The notes: generated from the letters alone by a model not told the origin. DNA of 64,000 nt from JAGQVA01 sp041391725 (GCA_041391725.1 JAWKNL010000009.1:1-64000); one strand, 5' to 3'; shown: positions 32,831 to 43,800, counted from the stretch's first letter. Translations and numbers: made by a program.

Positions 32831-34897
32831 CTATTTATTTTTATTTTCCTCCGCAAGTGAAGCGCCTCGCTGGCTGATCTCTTCGATGGAGGGTTCATTT
32901 ATCAGAAAATCCATTACCGGCCATGTGAAACCCACAAACTTTGAAATATCTTCCTCAAAAGCAGCAGTTCCCATAGAGTCGAGTCCGTAAGCCTGCATGG
33001 ATTCACTGGGATCAATTTTGGCAGCCGGAACTTTCAGCCTCCGGCTGAGCCAGGTGATGATCCACTCGCGGATATTTGCCGCTGAGAGTGTGGCTGAAAC
33101 CACAGGAGCAGCTTTGATTTCTTCGGGCTCAGAAAGATCACCTTTCCATTCTGCTTCCACTTCCAGTTGCTGGCGTAAAAACGCGTCGCGGCAGGCACTC
33201 CGCCTGATTTTTCCGCTGGAGGTTTTGGGAATACTTCTTCTTTTTAACAGTACAATTGCAAAAACCTGAAGTTCATGGCGAAGGGCAATTTCGCTTCTGA
33301 TCGCAGCGAATATGTCTTCTTGCTGAAAGGATTTTAAGGTCTGCGGTTCTATTTCTGCAACCACGACCAGCCTTTCTTCACCAGCTTCTTCGACTGAAAA
33401 AGCGGCGCATCCCCCGGGTTTCAGGGCGGGATGGCTTTGCCCGGTGGTATGCTCGATGTCCTGCGGATAATGATTTTTCCCCCGTATAATCATCAGGTCT
33501 TTAAGCCTTCCGGTGATGTAAAGCTCATTTTCATACAGAAAACCCAGGTCTCCGGTTCTCAAAAATGGACCTGCTTCATTGTCTGCAATATAGGCGAAAA
33601 AAGTGGCTTCTGTAGCCGTCTGATCGTTCCAGTATCCTTTGGCAACACTTTCTCCGCTTACCCAGATCTCTCCGGTCTGATCTTCACTGCACAATTGTCT
33701 GGTGTCAGGATTGACAATCTTCACAGATTGCCCTCCCCAGACGTGGCCGCAGCTAACCGCAGATATTGCTCTGGGATCTGTCCCGGGGAGAAGTTTTATC
33801 TTATTGACTCCCAGCGCATCCGGATCGAGCGATAAAATCCTGGGGGCTCCTTTTTCCTTTCTTCCTGAAACAAACAGCGTCGTCTCTGCCATGCCATAAC
33901 ACGGGTAAAAGGCTTCCTCCCGAAATCCTGCCGGGGCAAACATCTTCGCAAAACGCCGCATGGTATCTGCTCTTACAGGTTCGGCGCCGGTAAAGGCAAC
34001 TTTCCAGGAACGGAGGTCAAGTGTTTCAATTTCCTCAGATGTGGTTTTTGCCATCAGCAACTCGTAAGCAAAATTGGGCCCGCCGCTGGAAGTAGCTTTG
34101 AACCGATCAATTGCCTGAAGCCACCTGAGCGGTTTTTGCAGGAAAGAAAGCGGAGACATCAGATATATAGGTGCACCCACATAAATGGGCTGGATAATAT
34201 TGCCAATCAACCCCATATCATGGTAAAGTGGCAGCCAACCCACTCCCACCATCTCTCCTTCACGGTGATCAAAGGCTGCCTGAATCATGGCCTCATTGTG
34301 GAGGAGATTCTGATGGGTGACGCAGACCCCTTTGGGCGATCCGGTTGAGCCGGAGGTATATTGAAGAAAAGCCAGGGTCTCGCCCGTTACAGCCGGGGGC
34401 GTCCAGCGTGAACTTTCCTCCAAACGGATTTGATCAGTGGCTATCCATGCATCAGCATTTGGCGCCAGGAGTTCGGGCATAAAAGCCTTCACGGTTTTCA
34501 TGATTTCGCTCGTGGTAAGAAAGGCAGTGGCCGATGAATCTTTTACTATGGCAAATACGCGGTCAACCTGCTTGCCCATTTGCGGCGGATACACAGGAAC
34601 TGCCGTGACATTTGCATACAGACAGCCAAAAAAGGCCGCGACATAATCCAGTCCGGAAGGGTAGAGGAGGATGGCCCGCGACCCTGCAAGGCCTCTCTGT
34701 TGGAGATGGGAAGCGATGGCTTTTGCCTGAAGGTCGAGCTGTGCAAAAGTCAGTTCATGGGTAGGGAGTTCTCCTTTTTCCATAAAAGCACAGGCGATCT
34801 TCTCGCCCGAAATTTCCGCACGGGCTTGCAGCAGATCGATCAGGGTGTGAATGTTTTTGGGCAAAGGTATATTTTCTGAAGATGGGTTGTGAAACAT
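32831..34897 (-). CDS. Fatty acyl-AMP ligase with C-terminal acyl carrier domain
   Basis: 688 residues. The adenylation domain (1-590) has AVPVYPP (typical of fatty acyl-AMP ligases), FLQYTSGSTGSPKGVCVTHQNLL (A3 P-loop), GWLPLYHDMGLIGNI, CYGMAETTLFVSG and FLRTGDLGFLYENELYITGRLKDLMIIRGKNHYPQDIE; the C-terminal A10-like segment is PKTSSGKIRRSACRDAFL. A carrier domain (about 610-680) carries GLDSMGT with the phosphopantetheine serine. Known: these enzymes activate fatty acids as adenylates and load a carrier. Normally polyketide or peptide synthases sit next door; none does here, so the acceptor is encoded elsewhere. Confidence 0.88.
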   Translation of the reverse strand: MFHNPSSENIPLPKNIHTLIDLLQARAEISGEKIACAFMEKGELPTHELTFAQLDLQAKAIASHLQQRGLAGSRAILLYPSGLDYVAAFFGCLYANVTAVPVYPPQMGKQVDRVFAIVKDSSATAFLTTSEIMKTVKAFMPELLAPNADAWIATDQIRLEESSRWTPPAVTGETLAFLQYTSGSTGSPKGVCVTHQNLLHNEAMIQAAFDHREGEMVGVGWLPLYHDMGLIGNIIQPIYVGAPIYLMSPLSFLQKPLRWLQAIDRFKATSSGGPNFAYELLMAKTTSEEIETLDLRSWKVAFTGAEPVRADTMRRFAKMFAPAGFREEAFYPCYGMAETTLFVSGRKEKGAPRILSLDPDALGVNKIKLLPGTDPRAISAVSCGHVWGGQSVKIVNPDTRQLCSEDQTGEIWVSGESVAKGYWNDQTATEATFFAYIADNEAGPFLRTGDLGFLYENELYITGRLKDLMIIRGKNHYPQDIEHTTGQSHPALKPGGCAAFSVEEAGEERLVVVAEIEPQTLKSFQQEDIFAAIRSEIALRHELQVFAIVLLKRRSIPKTSSGKIRRSACRDAFLRQQLEVEAEWKGDLSEPEEIKAAPVVSATLSAANIREWIITWLSRRLKVPAAKIDPSESMQAYGLDSMGTAAFEEDISKFVGFTWPVMDFLINEPSIEEISQRGASLAEENKNK

Positions 34898-35110
34898 AGC
34901 AGAATATGTGAATCCAAGTTAATACCTGACAACGAGAAAAAAACAACGGAATGGATGATATGCCTAACAAGCAGGATTTTTGGCGTAATCGGAGCGGTTT
35001 TTGGTCGGGTAAAAAAATACAAATACAACTATTCCATTACATGTATTTTTCTGTAATTGAAATAAAGGCTATTTTTAGGATCAGATAGCGTTTAACCATT
35101 ATTGATCCAC

Positions 35111-36367
35111 ATGAGTTTCATACTCCGTTTTTGGACTTTGCTTTCAAATCAGGGGGTATCTGAAAATACCCCATCCGGAGATGCCAAGCGCATTCGGATG
35201 GTCAACCGTGTCAGCCTGATTGCGATTGTTTTGTTGTCGCCATATATTCAGTATTATTTTGAAATCGGGCAGCGTCTGGCGGGCATAGTTCAGATATTTA
35301 CGATCCTGGGTTTTGCTCTTGTAGTGGTTGCCAATACGTTTCGGAAGGCTACAATTGCGAAGTTTATTTTCTTTCTGGCTGCAGATACAAGTGTATTTTT
35401 TACCAGTTCTATCCTGGGGTTTGAAAGTGGCGAACATCTCGCTTACCTGATGATCCTGATGATGGCCTTTATGGTATTTGATCTGAAGCAGTGGCGTTAT
35501 ATTGGTATTGCACTTGGGATGGAAATATTCTGCGTGGTTTTGCTGGAGGTGTCAGATTATGCTATACTGGGAGAGCAGACCGTAGCTGCTGCTGAGCAGC
35601 ACAAGACTTATGTGGGCAACTTTTCCATGTCCGCCATCATATTTATTTTTATTGCGGTGTATTTTCAGCGGCTGTCCAACAAGCAGGTGAATGACATTGT
35701 TTTCCAGGCACAGGAAGAGTTAAAGGCTGTATTTAACAACTCCTATGACGCCATTTTTGTAGTAAATCCCGAAAATCACCTGATCGAAGAATGTAACCTG
35801 CGTGTGCTCGAACTCTTTGATGAAACGGATAAATCTGCTTTTCTGGGCATGAGCGCCAATGATCTCCGCAAGGTTCCGCATACCGGGGAAAGAATCAGGG
35901 AAATCTATCAACGCCTCAACAACAAAGATCGATGGAGTGCAGAAAGTGAGTTTGTCTCACGAAAAGGCAGGGTTTTTTGGGGAAACGTCGCCTACACCTA
36001 TATACATTACGGCGAAAAAACCCAGATGATGATTCGTATTACCGATATTACAGAGAAGATTCTGGCAGTAAAGGCGACCATCGAAGCCAAAGAAAAAGCC
36101 GAGGCGGCCAACCGGGCAAAATCTAATTTCCTCGCCAATATGAGCCATGAAATCCGAACACCGATTAATGGCGTGATTGGCCTTGCCGAAATTATTCAGA
36201 GTGAATACGACGCAGAGGAAAATCTGAATACCTATGCAGGGATGATTCTCGATTCCGGCAATCGCCTCCTGCGAACTATCGGGGCTGTTCTCGAACTCGC
36301 CCGCCTCGACGCCAATGGCGGTGATATTGTGTTGAAATCTTGTTCGCTCAATGAGGCGATAAGCTAG
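35111..36367 (+). CDS. Sensor histidine kinase, sensor and DHp part (ends at in-frame TAG)
   Basis: 418 residues. Six hydrophobic segments (about residues 28-205), then a PAS domain (LKAVFNNSYDAIFVVNPENHLIEECNLRVLELF ... GRVFWGNVAYTYIHYGEKTQMMIRITDIT), a linker helix, and the HisKA domain SNFLANMSHEIRTPINGVIGLAE with phospho-acceptor His346. The frame stops at TAG 36365-36367 before the catalytic ATPase domain, which continues in the same frame from 36368. A full kinase would have about 575 residues. Either a CAG-to-TAG nonsense mutation, a read-through site, or a true split kinase. The response regulator gene follows. Confidence 0.82.
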   Translation: MSFILRFWTLLSNQGVSENTPSGDAKRIRMVNRVSLIAIVLLSPYIQYYFEIGQRLAGIVQIFTILGFALVVVANTFRKATIAKFIFFLAADTSVFFTSSILGFESGEHLAYLMILMMAFMVFDLKQWRYIGIALGMEIFCVVLLEVSDYAILGEQTVAAAEQHKTYVGNFSMSAIIFIFIAVYFQRLSNKQVNDIVFQAQEELKAVFNNSYDAIFVVNPENHLIEECNLRVLELFDETDKSAFLGMSANDLRKVPHTGERIREIYQRLNNKDRWSAESEFVSRKGRVFWGNVAYTYIHYGEKTQMMIRITDITEKILAVKATIEAKEKAEAANRAKSNFLANMSHEIRTPINGVIGLAEIIQSEYDAEENLNTYAGMILDSGNRLLRTIGAVLELARLDANGGDIVLKSCSLNEAIS

Positions 36368-36841
36368 GTGTTTAAAAAATATGAGAAAGCCGGAAAGGAA
36401 AAAGGGCTGGAGATGAGCCTTACACTGCCCCAAAATGAAGTGACTGCCTTGCTGGATGCACATCTGATCGATCAGGTGCTCGATCACCTGATTGGCAATG
36501 GCGTCAAATTTACTGAAAAGGGATATGTGCGGGTGAAACTGAGAACTTCCGGAACTCATGGATTCATTGAAGTAGCCGACACCGGAATCGGCATGAGCGA
36601 AGAATTTATCAATGAAAAACTGTTTATGAAGTTTGAGCAGGAGAGTGAAGGCCTTGACCGAAACTATGAAGGCGCCGGACTCGGGCTCTCCATCACCAAA
36701 CGGATTGTAGAAATACTAAATGGTAATATTTCAGTTAAGAGTGACAGAAATAAAGGAACCGTCTTTACGGTAAGTTTTCTCCGTGCTGATAGCATAATCA
36801 AAGAACCCGTTATTGCAAAAACTTCCGTTGATTATGAGTAA
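36368..36841 (+). CDS. Histidine kinase catalytic (HATPase) part after the TAG
   Basis: 157 residues in the same frame as the upstream kinase part, beginning with GTG directly after the TAG (TAGGTG). It has the N box HLIGNGVKFTEKG, G1 DTGIGM, F box KLFMKFEQES and G2 GAGLGLSITKRIVE, thus a complete HATPase_c domain. GAGG at about 11 nt before the GTG might serve for reinitiation. Alone it lacks the histidine-bearing domain, but could in principle act in trans with the upstream protein. The end overlaps the response regulator start by 8 bp. Confidence 0.75.
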   Translation: MFKKYEKAGKEKGLEMSLTLPQNEVTALLDAHLIDQVLDHLIGNGVKFTEKGYVRVKLRTSGTHGFIEVADTGIGMSEEFINEKLFMKFEQESEGLDRNYEGAGLGLSITKRIVEILNGNISVKSDRNKGTVFTVSFLRADSIIKEPVIAKTSVDYE

Positions 36842-37220
36842 ACCTTATGTGCTGATTGTAGAAGATAACCCTATTAATGCGCTTGTACTTGGCAAACTGA
36901 TAGAAGAATTCTGTCATGTAATCAAAGTCGAAAATGATTTAAAAACCTTTGAAGCTGTCGAAAAATATCCCTTTGCGCTCATTCTTATGGATATTAATCT
37001 TGGTGGTAACAGCCTGGATGGTGAGGCAATTATGAAAATGCTTCGCAAGGACATGGATAAGCAAGACCTTCCTATTTTTGCTGTTACGAGTTATGCGCTG
37101 CCTGAAGACAGACAGCGTTTTCTCAGTTCGGGGTTTACGGATTATTTTTCCAAACCTATTTCCAGAGAAGTAATCATTCCCGCAGTCAGAAATGTTCTTT
37201 TTGAAAAGTCGGGGTATTAG
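36834..37220 (+). CDS. Single-domain response regulator
   Basis: 128 residues from the ATG at 36834, nothing but a receiver domain: VEDN (acidic pair Glu10, Asp11), LMDINLGG with phospho-acceptor Asp53, switch Thr85 in FAVTSYALPED, and Lys107 in YFSKPIS. It resembles the receivers found in hybrid kinases, but is a separate protein here, overlapping the kinase gene by 8 bp. No output domain, so it probably works by protein contact or in a phosphorelay. Confidence 0.92.
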   Translation: MSKPYVLIVEDNPINALVLGKLIEEFCHVIKVENDLKTFEAVEKYPFALILMDINLGGNSLDGEAIMKMLRKDMDKQDLPIFAVTSYALPEDRQRFLSSGFTDYFSKPISREVIIPAVRNVLFEKSGY

Positions 37221-37222
37221 GG

Positions 37223-39859
37223 TCATTGGGAAGAAATCATAATTTCCACCCTCCGGTTTTTTTGCCGCGAAGTTTCATCTCTGTTAGGTACAATGGACAT
37301 CCTTTTGCCGTAATAGCTGAGCTGAATCCGGTTTTCAGCCACTCCCTTTGAAATCAGATAATTTTTGGCTGCCTCACTCCTTCTTTTACTAAGATCATCA
37401 TTGTAAGGGTCGTTGCCTATATCATCTGCATGACCTGCCAGTTCTGCTTTTACATTCGGGTTATTTTTCATGAATGTTACGACTTTGTTGAGTACCATCC
37501 TGCTGTTGCCGGAAAGATAATCTTTGCCTGACTCAAAATAAATCCTGTCAAAGGCGTCAATCTCCAGTTCGTCGAGTAGTTTTTCACCTCGCGGATCATT
37601 TTCGGGACAACCCCGCCTTGATGCCAGCCCCGGAGTTTCAGGACAGCGATCTTCGATATTGACCACGCCGTCGTGGTCATAGTCGGCATATGGAAGATGC
37701 CGTGAAAGGGGGCCATTGCTGTAAATTCCCAATGTATGATCCATTTCATTTACCTGAGCCGCCGCCACTTCCGGCTCCGGGCAACCGGCCCTTGCCATTG
37801 AGCCGGGTACATCCGGACACTGGTCGTACTTGTCTGCCAGTCCGTCATTGTCCCGGTCTTCGTACAATTCCCGGTCAGGTGAAAGCAGTTCTGTCTTGCG
37901 CGCTTTGCGCCTTTCTTCTTCTTCTTTGAGCAGCATTTCCTCACGTTTCATTTTGGCTTCCTTCGCTATGGCTTTTGCCTTTTCTTCGGCCTGTGCGATG
38001 GCTTCTTTCCTGGCCTGTTCGGGATCAGCTTTGGGCGTTACTGGTGCGGCATCCGCCACCGGTTTTGAAGCCTGGTCAGATTTTTGTGGCTGGGAGGGAA
38101 TAACCACCGTTTCCGTTTTTGCGGGTTCGGCTGCCGGCTTTTCTATTACAGGCTGCGTTTGTACGGGTTTTTCCTGAGCAGGAACCGGTACCGGCGCAGG
38201 AGCTGTCTCTTTTGCTACAGCGGTTTCTTTTTCAGGTTTACTTTTTTCAGCCTCAGCCTTTGCTGTTGTTTCGGCTTTGGGTGGTTTCTCTGTTTTCGTT
38301 TTCTTTTCTGCTGTGGTTTTTTCCGGGCGAATTTTTTCCTGCTTTTCGCGGGGTTCTTTTACGGGTTTTTCGCGGGGCGCTTTTGGCGTTTTTTCAACCG
38401 GGCGGGGTTTTTCTTCCGGCTCAGGTTTGGCTGGTTTGGGTTCCGGCTCTGTGATTTCTTCCGGTTTTACTTCCTTCTCCGCCTTATCTTTTTTTGAAAC
38501 GGCAATGGGGATCCTCAATCCAAAATGAACATCCATCGCGTGAATGTCCTGGTTCAGAAGGAAATTAAATAAGGTAGCAGAACCCATTACCAGCGGCCCG
38601 AGTCTGACCGTGGCTCCGGCAGCAGGCCCCCTGCCTCCTGCAAGGGTAACCGGGATTCCGAGTCCCCAGCCTTTTCCTTCAAACCTCGGGGTAACGGTAA
38701 GGCTGGAAAGCTGATGGATCGCATGTGGGGCGCCATATCGTTTTACCGCAATATAGGGCACGGCACTGATGTATAATCTCTGCTGAAGCCTGAAATCTGC
38801 CTGTGCACTGATTACCGTGGGAAGTGCCATCCGGAACCGGCTTTCTCCTGCTTCGTAGTTAAATTCGACCGCCACCGTACTGTCAAAGCCGGCAATGCCA
38901 TCAAGGCTGAGCTGGTTGAGGTCATAACCGATGACACTACCCGAAAAATTCTGACTAAATACTGATTGTTCGAACCCGATACTGCCAAGGTCCAGAATGC
39001 TCAGACCTGCGCGGACTTTATAATCATTTCCGCTGGGTTTGTATTCGTAAATAGCACCGATGTCTGCTCCCAGGCCTGTATTCCGGAGATTAAAGCGATC
39101 AAAATCCTCTATTGGATTAAAGTTGCCCTGAACATTTTCGAGAGCGGTGGAGTGGGCAAATCCGAAATTTGCTTCATGTACGTTGAGGATATGATCGTTG
39201 TCAAAAGAATATTCGAGGCTGTTGGCATACAGGAAAGTGCCTGCCAGTCCGCTCATAAATTTTAGCCTTGCTCCGGCAAGAATTCTGTGAGGGCCATTTT
39301 CATAAACTTTGCCTGCCCATGCGGCGCCCAATTCTACATAAGAAGCCAGGGCAAACCGAAAGCCGTCGTTTCGGTATTGGGTGCCAAACTGATCGGGCAC
39401 ATCCAGTCCGTTATAGGCAAACCGGGCGGTGGGTTCTGTTACTTTGTCAATATTGGCAAAGTTTCGCAGCCGGCCTGTGAATGCAACGGTATGGTCAGGC
39501 GTGAGTTTGAGGGAAAAGGAGGGAAGGTAAAAATCTGCATTAAAATACCCGTTTTTGTCTTTGCCGTTAAGGGTTTCTGGAAAAATGGTTTTATAATTCG
39601 ACCCGTCTGCCGTCCAGACAGAACCGTCGCGGACGGCTTGTGTGTTTACGGAGAGATAGTTGCTTTGAATTACAGAGGAAAATCCTCCCAGCATAATATC
39701 GAGATTGGCGCGTTGGCCGCTAAGGGCAGCTGGCTGAAGGTCAAGGTTGTAAATGCCCAGTGTTTTGCCGGTTTGAAGCCCGGAAAATGACTGAGCAGAA
39801 AGTAGTCCGGGTAAAAAAATCAGGACATATACTGAGATGCGGGTAAAATAGTGCAGCAT
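37223..39859 (-). CDS. DUF5723-type outer membrane protein fused to TSP3 repeats and OmpA domain
   Basis: 878 residues from the ATG at 39859, which opens a signal peptide (ending GLLSAQS). Residues 20-430 form a DUF5723/PorP-like beta-barrel domain (LGIYNLDLQPAALSGQRANLDIMLGG). Residues about 440-660 are a Lys/Glu/Pro-rich low-complexity spacer. Two thrombospondin type 3 calcium-binding repeats follow (DRDNDGLADKYDQCPDVPGSM and DYDHDGVVNIEDRCPETPG). The last 120 residues are an OmpA-like peptidoglycan-binding domain (IYFESGKDYLSGNSRMVLNKV ... LSKRRSEAAKNYLISKGV). It should anchor the outer membrane to peptidoglycan. Convergent with the response regulator gene (2 bp apart). Confidence 0.87.
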   Translation of the reverse strand: MLHYFTRISVYVLIFLPGLLSAQSFSGLQTGKTLGIYNLDLQPAALSGQRANLDIMLGGFSSVIQSNYLSVNTQAVRDGSVWTADGSNYKTIFPETLNGKDKNGYFNADFYLPSFSLKLTPDHTVAFTGRLRNFANIDKVTEPTARFAYNGLDVPDQFGTQYRNDGFRFALASYVELGAAWAGKVYENGPHRILAGARLKFMSGLAGTFLYANSLEYSFDNDHILNVHEANFGFAHSTALENVQGNFNPIEDFDRFNLRNTGLGADIGAIYEYKPSGNDYKVRAGLSILDLGSIGFEQSVFSQNFSGSVIGYDLNQLSLDGIAGFDSTVAVEFNYEAGESRFRMALPTVISAQADFRLQQRLYISAVPYIAVKRYGAPHAIHQLSSLTVTPRFEGKGWGLGIPVTLAGGRGPAAGATVRLGPLVMGSATLFNFLLNQDIHAMDVHFGLRIPIAVSKKDKAEKEVKPEEITEPEPKPAKPEPEEKPRPVEKTPKAPREKPVKEPREKQEKIRPEKTTAEKKTKTEKPPKAETTAKAEAEKSKPEKETAVAKETAPAPVPVPAQEKPVQTQPVIEKPAAEPAKTETVVIPSQPQKSDQASKPVADAAPVTPKADPEQARKEAIAQAEEKAKAIAKEAKMKREEMLLKEEEERRKARKTELLSPDRELYEDRDNDGLADKYDQCPDVPGSMARAGCPEPEVAAAQVNEMDHTLGIYSNGPLSRHLPYADYDHDGVVNIEDRCPETPGLASRRGCPENDPRGEKLLDELEIDAFDRIYFESGKDYLSGNSRMVLNKVVTFMKNNPNVKAELAGHADDIGNDPYNDDLSKRRSEAAKNYLISKGVAENRIQLSYYGKRMSIVPNRDETSRQKNRRVEIMISSQ

Positions 39860-39963
39860 AAATTGTAAATTTGATTTAAATCTAAACAAAATCGCGAGTA
39901 TTTCAGTATGCAGCCTGAAACAGGTCTCCGGGAATAATTTTTTTTGGAAATTCGGCGAAGGTT

Positions 39964-40611
39964 ATGGAACTGACTGAACTTAAAAAGCTGGTGGAAAAAG
40001 GCGAAGGTCCGAATCTGGAGTTTAAACGAAAGGCCGCATTCCCGGAGAAACTGGCCAGAGAAATGGTCGCATTTGCCAATACTGGCGGTGGAATTCTGAT
40101 GGTTGGGGTAGATGATGATAAGTCCATTCCCGGGTGTAAATTTCCGGATGAGGATATGTTTGCCATTGAAAATTTCCTTCTGAAATCCTGCCATCCCAAA
40201 CTGAATTTCCGCCTCGAAAAAGTTCCCCTCAGCGCCAAAAGAGTGATATTGGTTTACCACATTCCCCGAAGCAGAAAAAAACCGCATTTTCTTGTTCAGG
40301 ACGGAAATCGCCAGGCTTTTGTACGAAGCCGGGATATGAGCATTGTAGCTAGCCGAGAAATGATCAGCCTTCTCCGCCTGGAGAGGCGAAAGTCAGGCGT
40401 ATCCATACGGATGGGTGAGCGTGAAAAATTGATTTTTGAATACCTGGAACAGTTTGGTAAAATTACGCTGGAAGAAGCGCAGCGGCTGCTCAAAACCGGA
40501 CGAAGACAGGTCTCCGGACTTCTTGTCCTACTTGTAAGGGCAGGACTGTTGCGTATTCAACCCAGTGAAAAAGGCGATTTTTTCAGCCTCGCGGCAGAAG
40601 CGTTTGAATAA
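39964..40611 (+). CDS. AlbA_2 (Schlafen-type) domain protein with C-terminal winged helix
   Basis: 215 residues. The N-terminal 130 residues are an AlbA_2 / AAA_4-type domain: EGPNLEFKRKAAFPEKLAREMVAFANTGGGILMVGVDDD, a segment well known from bacterial Schlafen-like and transcriptional regulator proteins. The end of the domain carries FLVQDGNRQAFVRSRDMSIVAS. Residues 140-210 form a winged helix (LIFEYLEQFGKITLEEAQRLLKTGRRQVSGLLVLLVRAGLL). It probably binds nucleic acid; its biological role is unknown. It stands alone between divergent genes. Confidence 0.85.
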   Translation: MELTELKKLVEKGEGPNLEFKRKAAFPEKLAREMVAFANTGGGILMVGVDDDKSIPGCKFPDEDMFAIENFLLKSCHPKLNFRLEKVPLSAKRVILVYHIPRSRKKPHFLVQDGNRQAFVRSRDMSIVASREMISLLRLERRKSGVSIRMGEREKLIFEYLEQFGKITLEEAQRLLKTGRRQVSGLLVLLVRAGLLRIQPSEKGDFFSLAAEAFE

Positions 40612-40807
40612 AGAACGCCTGAAATTTTTCGCAATTCCGCAATTTATTTTTTGTTGCCTGCGTTGGGTTAATATTCGGGGAAAGACCTGGTACATCCCGG
40701 TACAGACATATTATTTCCTCTTTCATGGGGATTTGTTGTCGCCTTTGCCCAAATCAGTTAAATTGCTTTTCCTTACGCTATTTACTGTATCTATTAAACC
40801 CCATGCT

Positions 40808-43800
40808 ATGTATCTGAGATTTACACTTCTTTTATGGGTTTTGGTTTTCCTTTTGGGAAAACCACTTCAAGCACAACTTGTGGTTGTCGATACGCTTCCC
40901 AACGATACCCTTTTCTCGACCTTATTTGCAGAAGGCGTTACCATCAGCAACCTGACGATTCAATTTTGCCAGCCTTCGCAGACAGGGCAGTTTAATGGCG
41001 TTAACTCCAACCTTGGACTTGATTCCGGTGTTGTGATTTCTACCGGAAATGTGCTTACAGCCGGAGGAAATAATATTTCTTCCAGTACTACAGGTAGTTT
41101 TTCTTTTAATCCTATGAGCTATCTCCCGCTGGCAACCATCGGCGGCGGGCCGGTATATGATGTGTGTGTGGTAGAATTTGATGTAGTGCCGCTATGCGAT
41201 TCTATTGGTATCAGTTACGTATTTGCTTCAGAAGAATACAACGAATTTGTCGCCACTAACTTTAATGATGTATTTGCCTTCTTTATTTCAGGGCCGGGCT
41301 ATACCGGTACTCCGGGGCAAAATATCGCTCTGATTCCAAATACTGCGATTCCCGTAGCCATCAACAATGTCAATAACGGAAACAGCCCTGCCGGCACTCC
41401 GTCTTTCGGGCCGTGTACCAACTGTGCTTATTACACCGACAATGTTGGGGGTACAACGGTAGAATTTGACGGCTTTACCGTGCCCATGGTAGCCGCAGCA
41501 GCGGTAACTCCCTGTCAGACTTATCATATTACCCTCGCCATCGCTGATGTGTTTGATGCGTCCTATGATTCGGGCGTTTTTTTTGAAGTAGGCGGGATTG
41601 GTTGTATTACTCCGACACTCAACCTGAACGCAACCAACTCTACGGTTCTCGGTGCCAATGTCGCTGTGGAGGGGTGTGTCAATTACGGACTTTTTACCTT
41701 TACCCTGCCTACGCCTCCTACAGATACTACTGTATTTCACTTTACCATCGGCGGCACCGCCATTCCCGGTGTCGATTATCTGGCACTGCCAGATAGTATT
41801 ATCATGCCGGCAGGTGTGGACAGTGTGGTGCTTCCGGTTTATATTTTTGCCGATAACCTGCCTGAGGGTACAGAGTTTATCGAAATTTATTATGTGGACA
41901 GCACATTGTGTACAACTTCCATTTACCGAGATACAGCCGTGATGCAGATTTGGGATAAACCCATTATTCCTCCCCTCGTTGATACTGCCTTTTGTTCTGC
42001 TGATCTGGTTACAATAGGGTTTACCCCACAGGAGACACAAACCTATCAATGGACTCCTTCCACAGGCCTCTCCAGTACTACCGTATCCGACCCCGGTCTT
42101 TCACTTTCATTATCTGGTACCAGTGAGCAAAAATCTACTTATTATCTGGTTACAACTGATCTTCAGGGATTCTGTATTTTCCAGGATTCCATGGAGGTTA
42201 CGGTCTTTCCGGGCAATTTTGCGGACTTTACGGCGGACAGTGTGTGCGAAGGCAATCAGACTTCATTCACAGCCAGCGCGGGTTATGACCACCTCACTTC
42301 GTGGTTGTGGAGTTTTGGCGATGGCCAAAACCAGGCGGGGCCTGACCCGGTACACTTGTACAACGGGCAGGGTATATACCAGGCGCAACTGATCACCGCC
42401 AACAGCAAAGGCTGTTTAGATACCATTGTACATGCTGTGCTGGTGGATTCTCTGCCCGTGGTCAGCTTCACTGTTGACCCTGTATGCCAGAATACGCCCA
42501 GCCTGTTTGTCAATAATGTACGGCCCGGCACAGGGTATGCCTGGGATTTTGGAGACGGAGGTGTTTCCACTGCACCCAACCCCGTCCACATCTATACCGG
42601 GTTTGGCAATTTTCCGGTTCAACTCATAGCCACTACAGCCAGGGGATGTGTGGACAGTCTTACCCGGAGTGCTGAGGTGTATAAAAACCCGGAGGCAGAT
42701 TTTTCGGCCAGATTTGAGTGTGAGGGCACTGCCACTGCCTTTATCAATGAAACACTTGCAGGAACCGGGACCAGCTTATTTTCTGTATGGACTTTTGGAG
42801 ACGGCGCTTCCAGCGTTTCCGCCAACCCTACCCATCTGTACAGCTCTTACGGCAACTATAATGTAACCCTGCAGGTGACCGACAATCTGGGGTGCAAAGA
42901 TACCTATTCCGATAATGTACGGGTATATGCGCTTCCGAAGGCCGATTTTACGGCGGAAGAAATCTGTGAAGAAAACCATATGATTTATACAAACCAGAGT
43001 ACGGTGGTTGACAACAGCCCGGTTTCTCGTTTTCTGTGGACTTTCCACGACGGACGCACTTCGCGGGTTGCTTCTCCTGATCCGTTTTACTGGGATCCGG
43101 GTATTTTTCAGACCAAACTTGTCGTTTGGACCGAGTTTGGCTGCCCCGATAGCATTACCAAAACCGTAACTGTATTCCCGCATCCGGTGGTAGCATTTAA
43201 TATGGAGCCTGTATGCGTGTTTGATAGTTCTCATTTTATCAACCAAAGCTGGGTGGACAGTACGGTTACAGGGGATAAAATCGTTTCCTGGAACTGGAAT
43301 CTGGGGGATGGAACCATTCTCGATTCGGTGTTGCATCCGGTTCATTCCTATCAGTCTTCCGGATTTTTCCCCATTACCCTTTCTGTACTCACAAACAACG
43401 GCTGTCCTTCTTTCCGTACCCTGGAACTGGAAATTTACCCGACACCTCCGCTGCCTGATCTCAAACATGATACGGTGTGTTTTAGTGACCAGGCATTCCT
43501 CATCGCACAGGCAGTGCCGCCTACAGATAGGATAGAGTGGTTTTACGGACTGAATGACAACCAGCCTTTTCAGATAGGCAACAGCTACATCACCCCGCCA
43601 TTGCCATATCCGCAGACCTACTTTGTGCAGGCGATTTCGGATCATGAATGTATAGGCGAAAAAGTTCCTGTCGAAGCCACCCTTTATCAGCCGGGCCAGG
43701 CTGAAATGATTCCCAGCCAGTGGGTAGCTGAAATCCCCAATTCTGTTATAGATTTCAGAGTCGCAGGAAATATTGAGGTCGAGATTTTCAGGTGGACCTT

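Noticed and set aside
40565..40807. N-terminal extension of the PKD protein upstream of 40808
   Set aside because: It overlaps the AlbA_2 gene and precedes a good signal peptide at 40808; the extension has no conserved character.
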